This document shows positions 19,957-31,375 of a stretch of 64,000 bases of DNA, in pieces; position 1 is the stretch's first letter; each line of letters starts with the position of its first letter. This DNA comes from Mucidula mucida (Eukaryota > Basidiomycota > Agaricomycetes > Agaricales > Physalacriaceae). A program made the position numbers and the translations under genes. Below the pieces are notes generated by a model. It searched no databases and was not told the DNA's origin. It saw only the letters and a list, made by a program, of their open reading frames with translations. The stretch covers positions 310,001-374,000 of the forward strand of contig JADNYV010000008.1 of assembly GCA_015501055.1 (NCBI GenBank). The letters are read 5' to 3'.

Positions 19957-20759
19957 CCCATCTGCATTACCAAAACATGACCTTGTTTTGACTCTCATAG
20001 TGCGCGTTCAGTTGTATGCCTCAAGTTTGATTCCATGGAGGTAATCTCTCAATTTGACCGAAAAGGCGCCACAGTCTACAGTCATCAATTGGCCAAAGTA
20101 ACTGTAAAGTTGAACTCATGCCGCCCTCTTTTTTGCACCTGTTATCGATCCATTGACGCTCGACGTCTCTTTACGCAGGCAGCACTTGAAGATTTTTGCG
20201 TTATGTGACTGGACGCGCTCAGTCACATCAGGTGTTCCGAAGCTCAACTCGAGAAGATGAGCGCGAGTGCGCCGCCGCTCTCTTGAGCACGGTCAATGAC
20301 CATCACCTTCATGTTCACCGATTAAACGAGTGTCCGTTGCCCAGTTTATCTTTCAGAGCTTCGTCGGGCGGTCCGCGTTTCTTTCATCGTTCAACCTGGG
20401 CTATCTTTGGATAAGCCGATTGGATCGAAATATCCTGCAGTACATGAATATCAGTGTATTGGCTTCTTCGGAAACAGTTCGCTGCCGCGGGTGGTTGGTG
20501 ATCAACAGCTGTCTGATGGGCTCATTAAAACCCTCTTCCCATCGCTTCTAGGGCCGTCTGTTTTCTTCGATGTACGCTTCCGGTGCGCACACAGACTAAT
20601 TGATTCACTAATATCACCGGTCTTTTCACTTCGTATCAAGGAAAGGAGGCGTCAGTCAGCGGTCAGCGGTTACTAGCTCTAGTGCAGGCAACAGCAGAAT
20701 TTTCGCGTAGTGCGTGTGCTGCCGCTCGCCGATTCATCCTTTATTCTTATGATATATAC
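19957..20759. other. Intergenic region with a short hairpin
   Basis: No gene recognised. Open frames at 20330-20676 overlap in several phases and show no domain. It contains the hairpin listed at 20204-20227. Confidence 0.45.
20204..20227. repeat. 8-bp hairpin whose core recurs at 22515
   Basis: TGTGACTG (20204-20211) and CAGTCACA (20220-20227) are perfect inverted arms around an 8-nt loop. The 18-mer GGACGCGCTCAGTCACAT at 20211-20228 is repeated exactly at 22515-22532. The two copies flank the epimerase gene, so they may be protein-binding sites or the ends of an old insertion. Confidence 0.5.
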
Positions 20760-22150
20760 TTACACTGCTGGATGCGCTTTCTCCCAATCCATCAAATTCT
20801 GCATCACCTCCAACAGAAGCTCTTGCCAAGGAATATAGTCTTCCTTCTTCAAGCCTAACACCTCCTCGGTTAGGCTGGTGTCCAATCCGTACTGCGACTG
20901 TATGCCCGCTTTCGAAACGTCCGGGAGTCTAGCTAGAATGTCGTGCCCGCGCTCAGTGAACTTGGCAACCACCTCCGGCTGTTGGAGGAACGCGATAGCC
21001 TCGACCCACGTCATCGTCCCAAGCGAGACGATGAGCCTCTTCTTCTCGCCTTTGGGCAGGGCAGGTGCGGTGAGAGCGAGGACGTGGGCTTTTGCGACGT
21101 CTCTGTTGTGCGCTATGGTCGTGATCGGCCAGGTTGGGAACCCGACGCCCTTTTGGATGAGCTCGTAACACGAACTTGTTGCCGTTGAGCTCCGCGACGG
21201 TCTTTGGAGTCGGGTAGTCTTTTACGAACCATCCGTAGATCGTTGGAGGGAATACTGGACACAATTAGCAGTTGAAGGTGTATTGTTGAGAGTTCTCACC
21301 GGTGGTAAAGTCGATGTGAGTATATTTCTCTGCCGCCTTCCATAACAGTTTGTCTGATATGGCTTTGCAAGCGACATAAGTGTAAGATGGTTCGTGTTGC
21401 TTGGGATCGATATCGTCAATGTCAGACCAAACTAGAAGGATTGGGTTGATCTTGGACGAAGAACAGTGCAATTCTCGCGGGACCTACTGTTGTGATCGTA
21501 CGTTGTCTTGTCCATGATGTTATTAAAGTCGGCTATGTAGCAGGACATGAAAGGCCAGGATTGAGCGTTGGTCTTTGGACTCACGTTTGAAGAAAGCAGC
21601 GATGGAGCTGGTCAGCACGAAACGTTTGACTGACCTCTCGGCCAGACCATCGAATAGCTTCCGAGTGCCACCGATGAAAGCCTGGGCGAGCGGTCAGCTA
21701 TATTGGAGACGCGCCACATACATTGTATATCTCGTCCGAGGTCGTTCCAAGATGATAGACAGGGCCAGCAATATGGATGATCGCGTCCATGCCTAGGTAC
21801 ACGAAAGTCATTCCGAGGGACTGCATCGTCGACGGTGCCTACTACTCACCTTTGAGGATTTCAGGCCACTTCTCGGCATCCGATACTAGATCCGTCCTGC
21901 CTTGGGCATCGGGGTATGTGTTCTTCAGTGTCTCTACTTTTGGCGTTCGCGCTGTGCTATGATTTCGACATCAGCACACTAGTACGTTTGTGGGCGCATA
22001 TGAGACTGACGCTCGAACGTTGTATTCGAGGACCATGGCACCGACATAGCCTATGCCCCCCAGTGACCTAGGAATGCTGAGTTAGCTGCAAGGGAGAAGT
22101 TGAAAAGCTCGTACTTATGACGAGATCAAGACGTATTTCTGAGGACATAA
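20760..22150 (-). pseudogene. NAD-dependent epimerase/reductase, apparently frameshifted
   Basis: An extended short-chain dehydrogenase of the dihydroflavonol-4-reductase type. Spliced pieces in order are SLGGIGYVGAMVLEYNV (Rossmann region), GMDAIIHIAGPVYHLGTTS, RFVLTSSIAAFF, YTYVACKAISDKLLW (YxxxK catalytic pair), FPPTIYGWFVKDYPTP, then ITTIAHNRDVAKAHVLAL and a C-terminus ending MDWEKAHPAV. At about 21167 the frame changes: GNKFV is followed by LRAHPKGRR, while one base less would give YELIQKGVGFP as the family expects. No intron can explain this. The first exon also lacks an ATG in the frame that fits, so the start is unknown and 22150 is approximate. A complete relative lies at 60250-61500. 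It is either a pseudogene or carries two assembly errors. Confidence 0.6.
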
Positions 22151-22606
22151 CCGGGAAACGGGGAAGTAGGGAAGGGAGTTCACTAAGGGTGGGCGTATTA
22201 TATATCTCGGTGGGAAACGGGGGACATGTCTACACTTATGTAGGGCTGGGGGTTTACGCATACACGCTCTATTTCAACAACTAGTCGCTTCATTCATCCT
22301 CCAGGCGCAAGGTGTCCTGTTCGCGGTTCAATATCTGGTGTTTGAAGTAAACCTTGGACGGTTACACATGCAGAATTATGGGTGCTCTATGTGTAGACAA
22401 TGGCCTCTTTCATGTCTTTCCAGTTTGATTGTATGACAGGTTGCGATGAATATGGGCCTTGGAAGGTGGGCGGCCAATGGGGATTTCGGTCATTTCAGCA
22501 TCGTTTGTATGACCGGACGCGCTCAGTCACATATCACGTGATGTTAAGCCATCTTTTCTTTTGCGGCGTAATTCTTTCTCTCTCGTCCTCCAAGAAATAA
22601 CGCGTC
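22151..22606. other. Promoter-like intergenic region
   Basis: It holds the second copy of the 18-mer (22515-22532), followed at once by ATATCACGTGATG, a palindrome with a CACGTG E-box. No gene seen. Confidence 0.4.
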
Positions 22607-23369
22607 ATGGCCATCATCGTCTGCCAGCTGTGCGATTCTGAGCACCCATTCTATGAGATTTATCAGCCTTTTCGCCGTGATGCCCTAGGTCGACCGTCGC
22701 ATCATTCAGGAGAGACACTGGACATTCGATCCAGACACGGGTCGCTGTATCAGTGACACGTCGGACAGAACGGGGAGAAGCCAGCCCTACTACCACATGT
22801 GTTTCAATTGCAAGTGAGTCTTAACCAGCGGTCACGTTGAAATCTCTCATTCTCATGCGCGTGCCTAGTCAACGCGCCGGATGTGTTTACTCATCTGAGC
22901 CGTCGCCCCGAACGACGTGGACGCCTTCCACGGCGCAACGCACTTCCCATGAACGCGAGGCAGTCGCGCAGGGCCAGCATCCAAACCCCGTATACGTGTG
23001 GTCTGTACGAAAAGGCGGGAAACGTGCGGCTGTAGGGGTGGACGGTGCCAGCTTCGCGGGGGCGGGATCGGCGGATGCGCGAGCAATGGTATAGCGTGCT
23101 CGGTGATGTGTGGCTGTGGCGGTCGGTGAGTTTGACACGTCATTGGAGTTCCGATCCATTGTTGACGCGTTAGTACCAGTGGCGATGAAGGAGATTGCTT
23201 GAATCCGTACACCCCACCTGCTGGTGCGGACCCAGGATCGAAGAAGTGCGTTTGTACCTCGGGATGCGTCTTGCAAGACTTTGGATCTTCGTGTGATTGC
23301 GCCTCTTTGGGTGTTGGATGTTCTGACGCTTGTGGATGCCAAGGCGCGTGCCGCAATGGTCATCGGTGA
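22607..23369 (+). CDS. Unrecognised protein with Cys-rich tail
   Basis: I do not recognise the family. Three stretches look coding. The first starts at ATG 22607 with MAIIVCQLCDSEHPFYE or, in another phase, gives RHWTFDPDTGRCISDTSDRT and ends in YHMCFNC. It splices at AA|GTGAGT (about 22814) to an exon reading NQRAGCVYSSEPSPRTTWT through GAGSADARAM (about 22869-23088). The last exon (from about 23172) reads DEGDCLNPYTPPAGADPG and then a dense Cys block, KKCVCTSGC, SCDCASLGVGC, SDACGCQGACRNGHR, ending at TGA 23367-23369. The paired CxC/CxxxC spacing suggests metal binding or many disulphides. No signal peptide is seen, so an intracellular zinc or copper site is likelier. Exon joins between these parts are not resolved. 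Confidence 0.45.
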
Positions 23370-23689
23370 AATCTTATATAGAGATACTAATCTAATACTG
23401 ACTGATACTTCCAATGAAAAGAGAGATGGGTTAGACTAAGTGGGCGCAAACCAACAGGGAAATAGATGTCCAAGGATTTCATACACTTCTATTCGGATTT
23501 GGTGCACTTGACAACCACCGGGAGGACACCTGCAACGTACGTCAGAACAATGGCGTTCATGCAGGAATACACTAACCACCAGTGGGTAAAGAAATATGTT
23601 CGCGTCCCATACTGACGAGCAGAGCATTGATAATTCCACCATGAGCGGTTATACTAACGTCTAATAACACATCAAGATACAGCGAAAAA
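23370..23689. other. Intergenic, between convergent genes
   Basis: No coding signal seen beyond short overlapping frames. Confidence 0.45.
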
Positions 23690-24548
23690 TCAGAAAGACA
23701 ACAACCTACATTCACCATTGCCCCATTCCCCACCAAAAATACGATCTAAGACGCCTACGGCGCGCACGCGCACCTCAGGTAAGGTCTCCCGTCTATCAGG
23801 GACCCAAAGCGGATCCTCCTCTACGAAACCCGGTTCAAAAGTAAACTGACCAGGAAACCTTGCTTCGATTCCAGACCTGTTTATGCGGGCATCGCAGGTG
23901 TGCTCGCCGTATTCCTCACGACAGTTCTCTACGACCACAGCCTTCCCGAGATTTAGACCGTCAAATGTCAGAAGCCAGGTGCGCATGGCGCGGGTGAGGG
24001 GACTGGAGAGCATGATATCCGGCTGGATATATGTCGACTCGCTTGCCCACATGGCGTGCGCGGCAGCTGCTTGCGAGATGCCCAGAGGCGTGAGTTCGGG
24101 GTCGGCTTGAAGGCGCGGTTAGGCGGTGATTGAGAGTCCAAGATGGAAAACACGTACGCCCCCATACGATCTCTCCGTCGCCATTGAGTTTAGACCAGTA
24201 GCTTATCATGAACATCAGAATGGAAATGAGGATGTTCTAGTAGTTGATACTCACTCATCCCAAGCTTGAGTGCCATACTTGGATTCAGCAACATTGTGAT
24301 AACCTTGGCCGTGTCGTCCGAGAAAGAAGACCTTGTATAGAACCTTTTGCGGATCCTCGCTGTTAAGCTGTATGATGCGAGTCTTGAATGAATCCCACGT
24401 CCATTCGTCTAGTAAACCAAAGCGAGGGGCTACAGCAACAGGCGGACTCGAAGGGGAGTCCTGAGCGAAGAATCCCGATACAGTCTAATTGTGTGTTATT
24501 ACATCGCGCTATACATTGACAGTCTAGAAACCAAACCTCGTATTTCAT
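23690..24548 (-). CDS. Histidine phosphatase (phosphoglycerate mutase superfamily, PMU1-like)
   Basis: A branch-1 histidine phosphatase like yeast Pmu1, acting on small phosphorylated metabolites. Start ATG 24548 (MKYE) is followed by an intron. The main exon holds FGLLDEWTWDSFKTRIIQLN and the catalytic motif FLGRHGQGYHNV, then AESKYGTQAWD. A short exon YWSKLNGDGEIVWG follows, then DPELTPLGISQAAAAH and DIMLSSPLTRAMRTWLLTF. The second conserved part, ENCREEYGEHTCDAR, supplies the acid/base and second His region. The gene ends in FGGEWGNGECRLLSF with the stop at 23690-23692. All expected motifs are present and the size is normal for the family, so it is probably functional. The exact substrate cannot be told. 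Confidence 0.8.
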
Positions 24549-25081
24549 GATGGAGTTCGCTGATAACCGTGGCGCTCATGTCCAAACTGGGACGCAACCC
24601 CTCTCCTTTTGCCTTACCATGAGTGCAGAACCGACGCAGCCGACGCCTATTCCGAGTGCTTCTGTACGCACGTCCGTCTGGAATTAAAGCTCGGAAATGA
24701 CATTGCCTTAAGCCACCAAATGTACTGCAAACCCATTGTGGAAGAAACGCGTTGATGCAAGGGATAGTCACTGGAGTTGGCGTGGGCTTTATTCGGAAAA
24801 CAACTACTCGTATGTCGTGTTTTCTCTTTTTTTGCGAGAGCTCACGGTTCCGGTAGCTTCGGTGCTGCTAGCCGCGCAGTGGGCTTGGTTCTCGTTTGTT
24901 GGGATATCAGCGGTGTCGTGGTGCGTCGAGTTATGCTCTTAAACAGGTCGCAGATCCTTAATTCATCAAGGCATCTGTGTAACCGGCGCATGGAACGAGA
25001 ACGGGAGCAGGTCATACACATGATTGAACGGACAAAGCAGCGAACAGTAACGTATGAAGACGAGACTACATAACAAACAAT
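24549..25081. other. Intergenic region
   Basis: A + strand frame at 24777-25073 has no recognisable domain and no splice context. I regard it as noncoding. Confidence 0.4.
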
Positions 25082-25612
25082 TCAGCTCCACTCTGATGCC
25101 CATACATCCTTGTCCCATTTCTCGACAAGCTCTGCGTCGTCCTTTCCCGCTTGTCATCAGCCAACAATCAACTCGACGACGCAACCAAAAAAACTCACTT
25201 TAAACTTGACTTGGAATTGCGTAAACCCATCCCGCAGAATGTACACCTCCGCGGCCTGCTCAGGCTCCTTCAACAAATTCTGCCTCGTCTCCGCATAGAC
25301 GCGAGCAGCTTTCGGCCCGCGCACTTGTGACAGCGCACAGTGGAAAACGAGCACCTTTGTCTCTTTCGTTTCCTTAACCAGATCGTCGACCGTGTCCCAG
25401 AACGTGCGGGACGGTACATTGATCGCGCCCTTGATATTGCCACCAGCAAAGTCATCATCGCGCACGTCTACGACGAGATAATCTTTCTTGGGCACTTTGT
25501 CGCTCTTAATCAGCGCGGCTAGTTCCTAGAGGCTATATCTGTCAGTGTCAGCTCGATGTCGGATGGTGGTGAGATGGCGCACATCGTTTGTCATGTATCG
25601 TATTATAGGCAT
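25082..25612 (-). CDS. Rhodanese-fold phosphatase (Cdc25/Ych1/arsenate-reductase type)
   Basis: A single rhodanese domain with the active-site loop HCALSQVRGPKAAR, which fits Cdc25-like phosphatases and the Acr2/Ych1 arsenate reductases. Exon 1 (from ATG 25612, MPIIRYMTND) is followed by an intron, then ELAALIKSDKVPKKDYLVVD, the DVRDDDFAGGNIKGAINVP strand, the Cys loop and VYILRDGFTQFQVKFK. A last exon DDAELVEKWDKDVWASEWS ends at TGA 25082-25084. The length, about 140 residues, is usual for the family. The active Cys and Arg are both present. It may reduce arsenate or dephosphorylate a protein; sequence alone does not decide. Confidence 0.82.
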
Positions 25613-26074
25613 GGCTCTGGAGTGCAAAGGACGCAGGTGAGACGTTTGTAGTCGATTGGACACGAGTCGGAGTGATGGACGGAGCGAAGAAAACATCCGT
25701 TCGCATGGAACTCACGTGTCTCGACACCTCTTCCGTTCACCGCTATGCATTCTCCAACTTGCCCAGATGTTTGCAGTTTGTCTTTGTCAATGGACTGCCA
25801 ATTAGGGAACTTTCAACAGGAGCTCCAAAAGTACATTCAACAACTCCGGTAAGAAACTTAGCCCTTCGACAGAAACATGGTCTATGTATTGCTTTCTGCG
25901 TCAAAGAATCCTACAGTTCTCGCAAATTCGAGAGTAGGTAGAGTACTAGCAGAAGAAAAGCCCGTTCCCCTCCGTAAATGAAGGCTCATACGCGATGTCA
26001 AGATTGAATGCAAGCCGTATTGTGCGCTATATTCGGAAGGCTAAGCTCCGCTGCGCGAGGAGCGATATAAGCAC
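25613..26074. other. Intergenic region
   Basis: A + strand frame at 25672-25941 has no recognisable feature. Probably the promoter of the rhodanese gene and the 3' flank of the DUF6533 gene. Confidence 0.4.
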
Positions 26075-27519
26075 TCACGGCATGAGGAGTGGGACATACT
26101 CGGCCTATCGATGAGAATCAGTACTTTTTACGATAACACGGGAGGGTAGATGCTCACTGGGATGTTATTTGATAGCGCCATCGGTACGCTCGTCAGCGAC
26201 AACACTTCTGTATGTCAATAAATGCTCAACGAGGTGAATTGTTAACTCACTAAAGCTGAGGAGAAAGTAGATTAAGCCTGCCCGAGTGAGGTTTTAACTT
26301 TGTTTCAGCAAAGCAACAGTACGTACCATCATTGTAGAATGTTTGGACAAACGATGTGCGATAAGCGAGGTGGTCTGCTAAATTCAGGTCTAAGAAACAC
26401 GCTAGCTGGAGAACAGGGACTCCGCGTACATCGCAAAAGCCCAGACATGCAAGTCATGACGAAGAGAACTTGGTATCGATTAGCACGCAAACAATCATAG
26501 ACTCTATAGACAACTCACCAAGTTCCAGCGCCGCCACCATTCCATGCGCAACGGCAACCGATGCGTACACAAATGCGGATTCCCTCGCAGACGAGAGTAC
26601 ACAACCGCCAAATTGCCCAGAAGACTGATATAGATCGATGACTTGTTGAAGATCATTGTTATCAGTGTTTCGGACAGAGTGAATACCAAAATATCAGCTC
26701 ACAGTCCCATCTCCGTAAGGGCACGACAAAGATCACCAAAGCCCCAACAATGCATGTACACGAGACAACAGCAATGAACGCCGCCGCCTTGGGGGTGCCC
26801 CGCCAGAGAGCAAAGACACGAATGGCCAAGATAACTAGATGCAGCTTCGAGTCAGCATTGAAAGTCGACGATGATAGGGCCAACACTATCACCTTCTGCA
26901 ACGATGATTCCGGAGAAAGCGATAACTAACAATCGTCAGTCAGAGAAGCGGATAAATCTGCGAGCATACATCCATCTATCCTTCTCAGGGCAGCACACGC
27001 GCCATCCGAACTTAGCCCGGCGTTCTCTGCACTAGAGCTGCCAACCGCTAAGTAAGAAACTTTTTTGCAGGGCAGAGCGCAGACGTACATACAGTATAGA
27101 GGGAGAGAGAGTCCGAAGAAGGGGGGATAACGCGTGAGGAAGAAGAGGACTTTGCCGAGGTTCCAGCGCGCTGGCCAGATCAGGTTGAGCTCGTCCGCTG
27201 GAGCTCCGAGGTCAATGCCTGGGGTTCGTGAACGTGAAGCTACTCACCGAATGTCAAAGCATAGTCGTAGACCTGGGAGGCTGGGCTTCAGATTTGTCCA
27301 TCCATGTTAAGCTCAACGCACCACGACAGTGCAGGCAGCCACTGAATACTCGCATCAGAATTCAGACATGTTTCTCCAGGTGATGGAGGAGGGCAGCACC
27401 TTGTATATACTAGTGCCCAGTGTCAGTCAGTCTCAAGTCTCCTTAGGCTGGAAAAAACTTGAACGCACTGTAAGCACCGGCAATTTTTCCAACGAGGATA
27501 TCATGGCATCGTCGGACAT
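26075..27519 (-). CDS. DUF6533 multi-pass membrane protein
   Basis: A member of a large Agaricomycete family of seven-helix-like membrane proteins of unknown function. Start ATG 27519 (MSDDAMISSLEKLPVLT). A second exon gives EYSVAACTVV, which joins to VYDYALTFG, the DUF6533 signature. Next come LNLIWPARWNLGKVLFFLTR and YPPFFGLSLPLY, a Ser/Cys-rich loop, and the helix pair HLVILAIRVFALWRGTPKAA and FIAVVSCTCIVGALVIFVV. Later exons are short (LQQVIDLYQSSGQFGGCV, NLADHLAYRTSFVQTFYND, LIYFLLSF, ALSNNIPAEYVPLLMP) to the stop at 26075-26077. The exon chain in the 3' half is my best reading, not certain. A role as a receptor-like sensor is often guessed for the family but not shown. Confidence 0.6.
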
Positions 27520-28190
27520 CGTTCCGCAGATAGAGCAGGTCCGAAAGAAAAATGTTTGCGTCTACTTATAGTCCTCGAAACCCGACTTTTCAGGGATGTG
27601 AAGACTAGTAGTAGGACGGGAACAACTATCTCCCCCGATGAGATTTTCTAATATCTGCCGCCACCATCGGGAGTGGCACTTGGTAAGAAACTCGACGGCA
27701 GGTTCGTTTTGATGGTAAGACTAAGAAGGTAGATGAGTGAGTAAGTGCATAAAGCCATGAGGCATTGCGATTTCGGATGATGATGATGATGGTAGTGGCC
27801 AGGCAAGCAAGCTTGGACTGGGAGGCCTGCTTTCAAAAGGCTGAATGTAGGGCGAAAGAATCCAGCGTCAGACTTCAATTGTCTCTAGGTTGAATGCTGT
27901 TGGATATAACGCGCGACCGAACAGTACGGAAGGCGTAGTACTATAAGTGACAAACGCGATCAGCAGGTGTCTCACCAAAGCATTTAGCGATCAACTGTCA
28001 AATCAAGGCAATGACCATCTGGCTGTGGCGCCTTCCAAACTGATGCACGCCACACTTCTATGAGCCAATAGTTCGATTAGTGATCACGAATAAGTGCGAA
28101 GCATTACAATTGATATACAAGGGAAACGAATGTAGGTTGTGAACTAGAGTACATAAGAATAAATACCAAATATTAGCACCACTGTCAGTT
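27520..28190. other. Intergenic with a short GAT microsatellite
   Basis: A (GAT)n run lies at about 27777-27791. A minus-strand frame with a poly-His stretch comes from this repeat. No gene seen. Confidence 0.5.
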
Positions 28191-29988
28191 TCACTGGAAC
28201 TTCTCCTTATAGATCCATGCCAATCCAACTTCACTCACTCCTTGAGCGACCTGCCAAGACCGAGTCAGCGATGCCTTGACAAGATTGGAAGAGAATTCTT
28301 ACAGCTTTCCTATACCACGCCGCCGCCTCCTTACGATCCTTCTTGCACCCCTTCCCATTCGCTAAACAGAATGCCAGATCATTCTGCGCATCCGGATCGC
28401 CCAACCGTGCCGCCGTCGTATAGTAGCTCACACCCATCTTCATATCCTGCTTTACGCCCCACCCATGGAAGAAGCACTGCCCAACCTCATAGATCGCGAG
28501 CACCAACTCGCCTCTGACACCCTCCTTCCCGTCAACCTGCTTCCCGCTCATTCGCTCCAGGTCGGCCACTGCAAGCTCAGCAGCTTTTCTGAGCCACGTG
28601 AAGCCATTCTTCTCGTCCTTCTTACAGCCCCAACCGTGTCGCAGGGTAAGCCCCCACATGAGCATCCCTACACCACAACCGCCTTGTAGTGTGGCGCTCT
28701 TCTCAAAGCAGGAGGCAGAATCTGTGAGGCGGTTTGCCTCATGGTGTGTTATGCCGAGTTGAAGAAAGTCTTGAGGTGTGGTAGGATTAGTTTCTGATAT
28801 GGGCATAGCGCCGGGAGAAGGTGAACGAGAGTTGTTATCTTTGAATGTGACCCGTGGCTGGGGCGATGGGGTATTGTTACGTGTGTCGTGTGGAAAGTGA
28901 GAAGTTCCAGTCGGTGAAGGGCTTCCGTCGAACTGATAATAGGAGTAGTCGGAATAAAGACTACTAGCAGGTGAACCTGGGCGGAGAGATGGTGGTTTGC
29001 CTGAGAGATGGATGGTATCGGGCCGTCCTGGTGATAGGTATTCCTGTGCTGGGGACATAGGGCTGCGTATGGTGGATGCGGGAGAAGGAGAACGGGCATT
29101 ATTATCTGGGGAATGGTTACGAGCCCGATATTGCTGTGTCGGAGTGGGCGAGGGTGAGGGTAAATACTGCGAGTTGCTCGGAGATGGAAGTGGTGCTGTG
29201 GGAGGCTCTGAAGGCGGTGGTGAATGTCCCTGCCGAGCGTTCCGCTGCAGCACAATGAGTTTACGCCGCTCAAGATCTTCATCAGAGACAAGTGGGCGGA
29301 CGGGTCGGGAGAAATTGTTTGTGACGGGGGTAAGAATGGGTGCTTTACCGACAACTGCGGCGCGGCCTGGAGTTTGTGAGGAATCAGGGAAAGGCGAGGA
29401 TACGACGACCATCGGCGCAGGAGAATGTGGCTCGGGCTCATAAGCTGCGTACGAATCCGCATGGGCGTCTTGTTCATATGCAGCATAGGTATCTCTCTGA
29501 GGACGACGAGGTGCTCGCTGTGCAACATAAGAATCGGGATGGGGACGGGATGTTGCCCAAGAATCGCGCAGTGCTGGGTCCGTCGGTATCGCGTTGCTCG
29601 AGTACACGCTCTCCGCGTCGTAGTATTGAGAATAATCATAGTCCTCCCGAGCCTCCGCGGCTTCTGCAGAAAAATCGAGATACGAGTTGTCATCCCGCGA
29701 TGACTGTGTCGCATAGGACCCGCGAGAGAAATGACTGTGAAGGAGTGGCGATGAGGGCGCAAGATGGTGCCGGTTAACTGGCTGATGCTCTCTGGGCGAA
29801 TTTTTGTGTCGAGGAGGAGGAGGTTGGCGGCCTACGGGATACTGAAATTGTGGATTCAAGTTGGCTGAAGGCACAGTGACTGGCGCCGGCGCCGCTCTCC
29901 GAGACGACGTGCGCCGCACTAGCGTTTCCAACGGCGACGAATGCTGATATCCAAAGGCCGTCGGTGACTGCGAGTTTGCCGCCATCAT
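28191..29988 (-). CDS. Sel1-repeat protein (Dsf2/Ack1/Skt5-type)
   Basis: A scaffold protein with a long disordered part and C-terminal Sel1-like repeats. Residues 1 to about 400 are Pro/Ser/Tyr-rich with many SPSP motifs (likely phosphosites). The repeat part starts at PQDFLQLGITHHEANRL and holds GVGMLMWGLTLRHGWGCKKD, VGQCFFHGWGVKQD and DLAFCLANGKGCKKDRKEA repeats. One intron (about 28251-28303) separates a last exon AQGVSEVGLAWIYKEKFQ, ending at TGA 28191-28193; the WIYK end is typical for this family. I chose ATG 29988 (MMAANSQS) because the open frame farther upstream begins without ATG. Relatives activate chitin synthase or affect cell-wall and PKC signalling in yeast. It is divergent from EAF7, 170 bp between starts. 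Confidence 0.82.
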
Positions 29989-30158
29989 CGTTGGGTGAAT
30001 GAGAGGCGAAAGTTGATTAACTGTGTGATAGTCAGTAGTTGAAGCAGATTGCAAAAAAGTAGACCAACGACGGCATTCAGAAAAGGGTTGATAAAGCAAA
30101 GGCCGCTTGCCAACGATCAGTCCGCCAAGTTGCACAGCCACCGAATTCGTCTTGGCTC

Positions 30159-31019
30159 ATGTACAGCGACACACCCAGCGACGAACCCTTTCTCGACACC
30201 GTACAAGGCGAGGTCGTCCTCTTTCACGCGATAGCCCGCGCAAGGCCTATCGGCATCAACAGACATTTCCATGTCATGGCCATCTGGCTCGCCATCCAAA
30301 AGGAAACCCAGCAGCGCATCTCCATTGACGAAATATGGTCCAAGCTGCGTACTTTATACGACATTGACGCCTTGAATGCCATCGTAAGCGCTGCACTGCC
30401 TTTATATATGTGTGGCACTGACGACGCGCCAGGATGTCGAAGCAGCCCACTACGAACCGCCATCCTCCACATCCTCGACGCCCGTGCCAATACCCATGCC
30501 TACAACATCAGAGGACCTATATAGTCATCCCTACTTCAAAGAAGAGTTCGCTCTATCCACCCTTCCATATGATGAATCTATTGAATCCATGATCATGACA
30601 CGCCGAATGCGCGCCACACCCTCTGTTGCTACGCCCTCGCCCTCACCAGCCCCAAAACGTCCTAAACCAAAAGGAAAAACAAAGCGCACCAAACAGTTGA
30701 AGGATGCAGGACTCGTGGGCGGCGATAGCGACAGCAGTGCACTAACTCAGGAGAGTGGCGAAGATGGCGCGCCGACGCCGAAAGATAGCGTGTTCACCGG
30801 CACCGACGCCGGTACCGAACTCGACGATGAAGACGTCGAAATGCAAGACGCGTCTCCGGGTATCTTCTCTCTCCTTATATCTAAATAACACGCGCTGACA
30901 CGCTCTTAGCTCCTTCAACATCAAAGCGGAAGCCTGCAGCAAAAAGCACTGTAGCGTCCAAGAAAAATGCGGCGAAAACACGCGCTGCTACGCAGGCCAA
31001 GAAGAAAAAGAGAAAGTAG
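30159..31019 (+). CDS. EAF7: NuA4 histone acetyltransferase subunit Eaf7 (CT20/MRGBP family)
   Basis: A subunit of the NuA4 complex in the nucleus, which acetylates H4 and H2A. Exon 1 (30159-about 30382) codes the Eaf7 domain almost entirely: VVLFHAIARARPIGINRHFH, MAIWLAIQKETQQRISIDE and IWSKLRTLYDIDALNAI. Exon 2 continues YSHPYFKEEFALSTLPYDES and then a Pro/Lys-rich linker (APKRPKPKGKTKRTK) and an acidic stretch (TELDDEDVEMQDASPG). The last exon is strongly basic and ends KAKKKKRK-like at TAG 31017-31019, a likely nuclear signal. Length and order fit fungal Eaf7. It shares a short divergent promoter with the Sel1-repeat gene. Confidence 0.9.
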
Positions 31020-31375
31020 TCATTCAATTCGGATCCACCTCTTCGTTTGTCGCATTGCTGTTGTAATTATGGCTTTCGTCCCAATCTTTTCCTCAGTTTG
31101 AGTTGATGGTTCATGAATCTCTTTTCAATTTCACCACGCGCACTTGCTCTCGAAAGTCGGATGCTAGGGTGCGCCTCATTCCTCTCCGCGAATTCGGATG
31201 CAAAAGGTTGTATACGCTCATTGGACATGTATTCGCAGTCCCTCATTTCTTCGCCGTCCGAAGACCGCCCGCCACACTTGCTTTGTCAAAATGAAGCGCA
31301 ACTCTTACTGATGATCCTGAACGTCATGCCCCTGGAAATAGATCGGAAGGTGGCTCATCGACAATAGCCTATACC
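31020..31375. other. Intergenic region
   Basis: Overlapping short frames only; no gene seen. Confidence 0.45.

Noticed and set aside
22865..23414. Two long minus-strand open frames (163 and 175 codons) opposite the Cys-rich gene
   Set aside because: They overlap each other in different phases and show biased composition but no domain. The + strand has spliced coding features with a clear Cys pattern.
27648..27878. A small frame with a poly-His tract
   Set aside because: The His codons come from the GAT/ATG microsatellite; no other coding sign.
28749..29762. A 337-codon minus-strand frame inside the Sel1-repeat gene
   Set aside because: It is a shifted shadow of the Pro/Ser-rich part of the real gene; His/Arg/Ser bias is explained by reading those codons out of phase.
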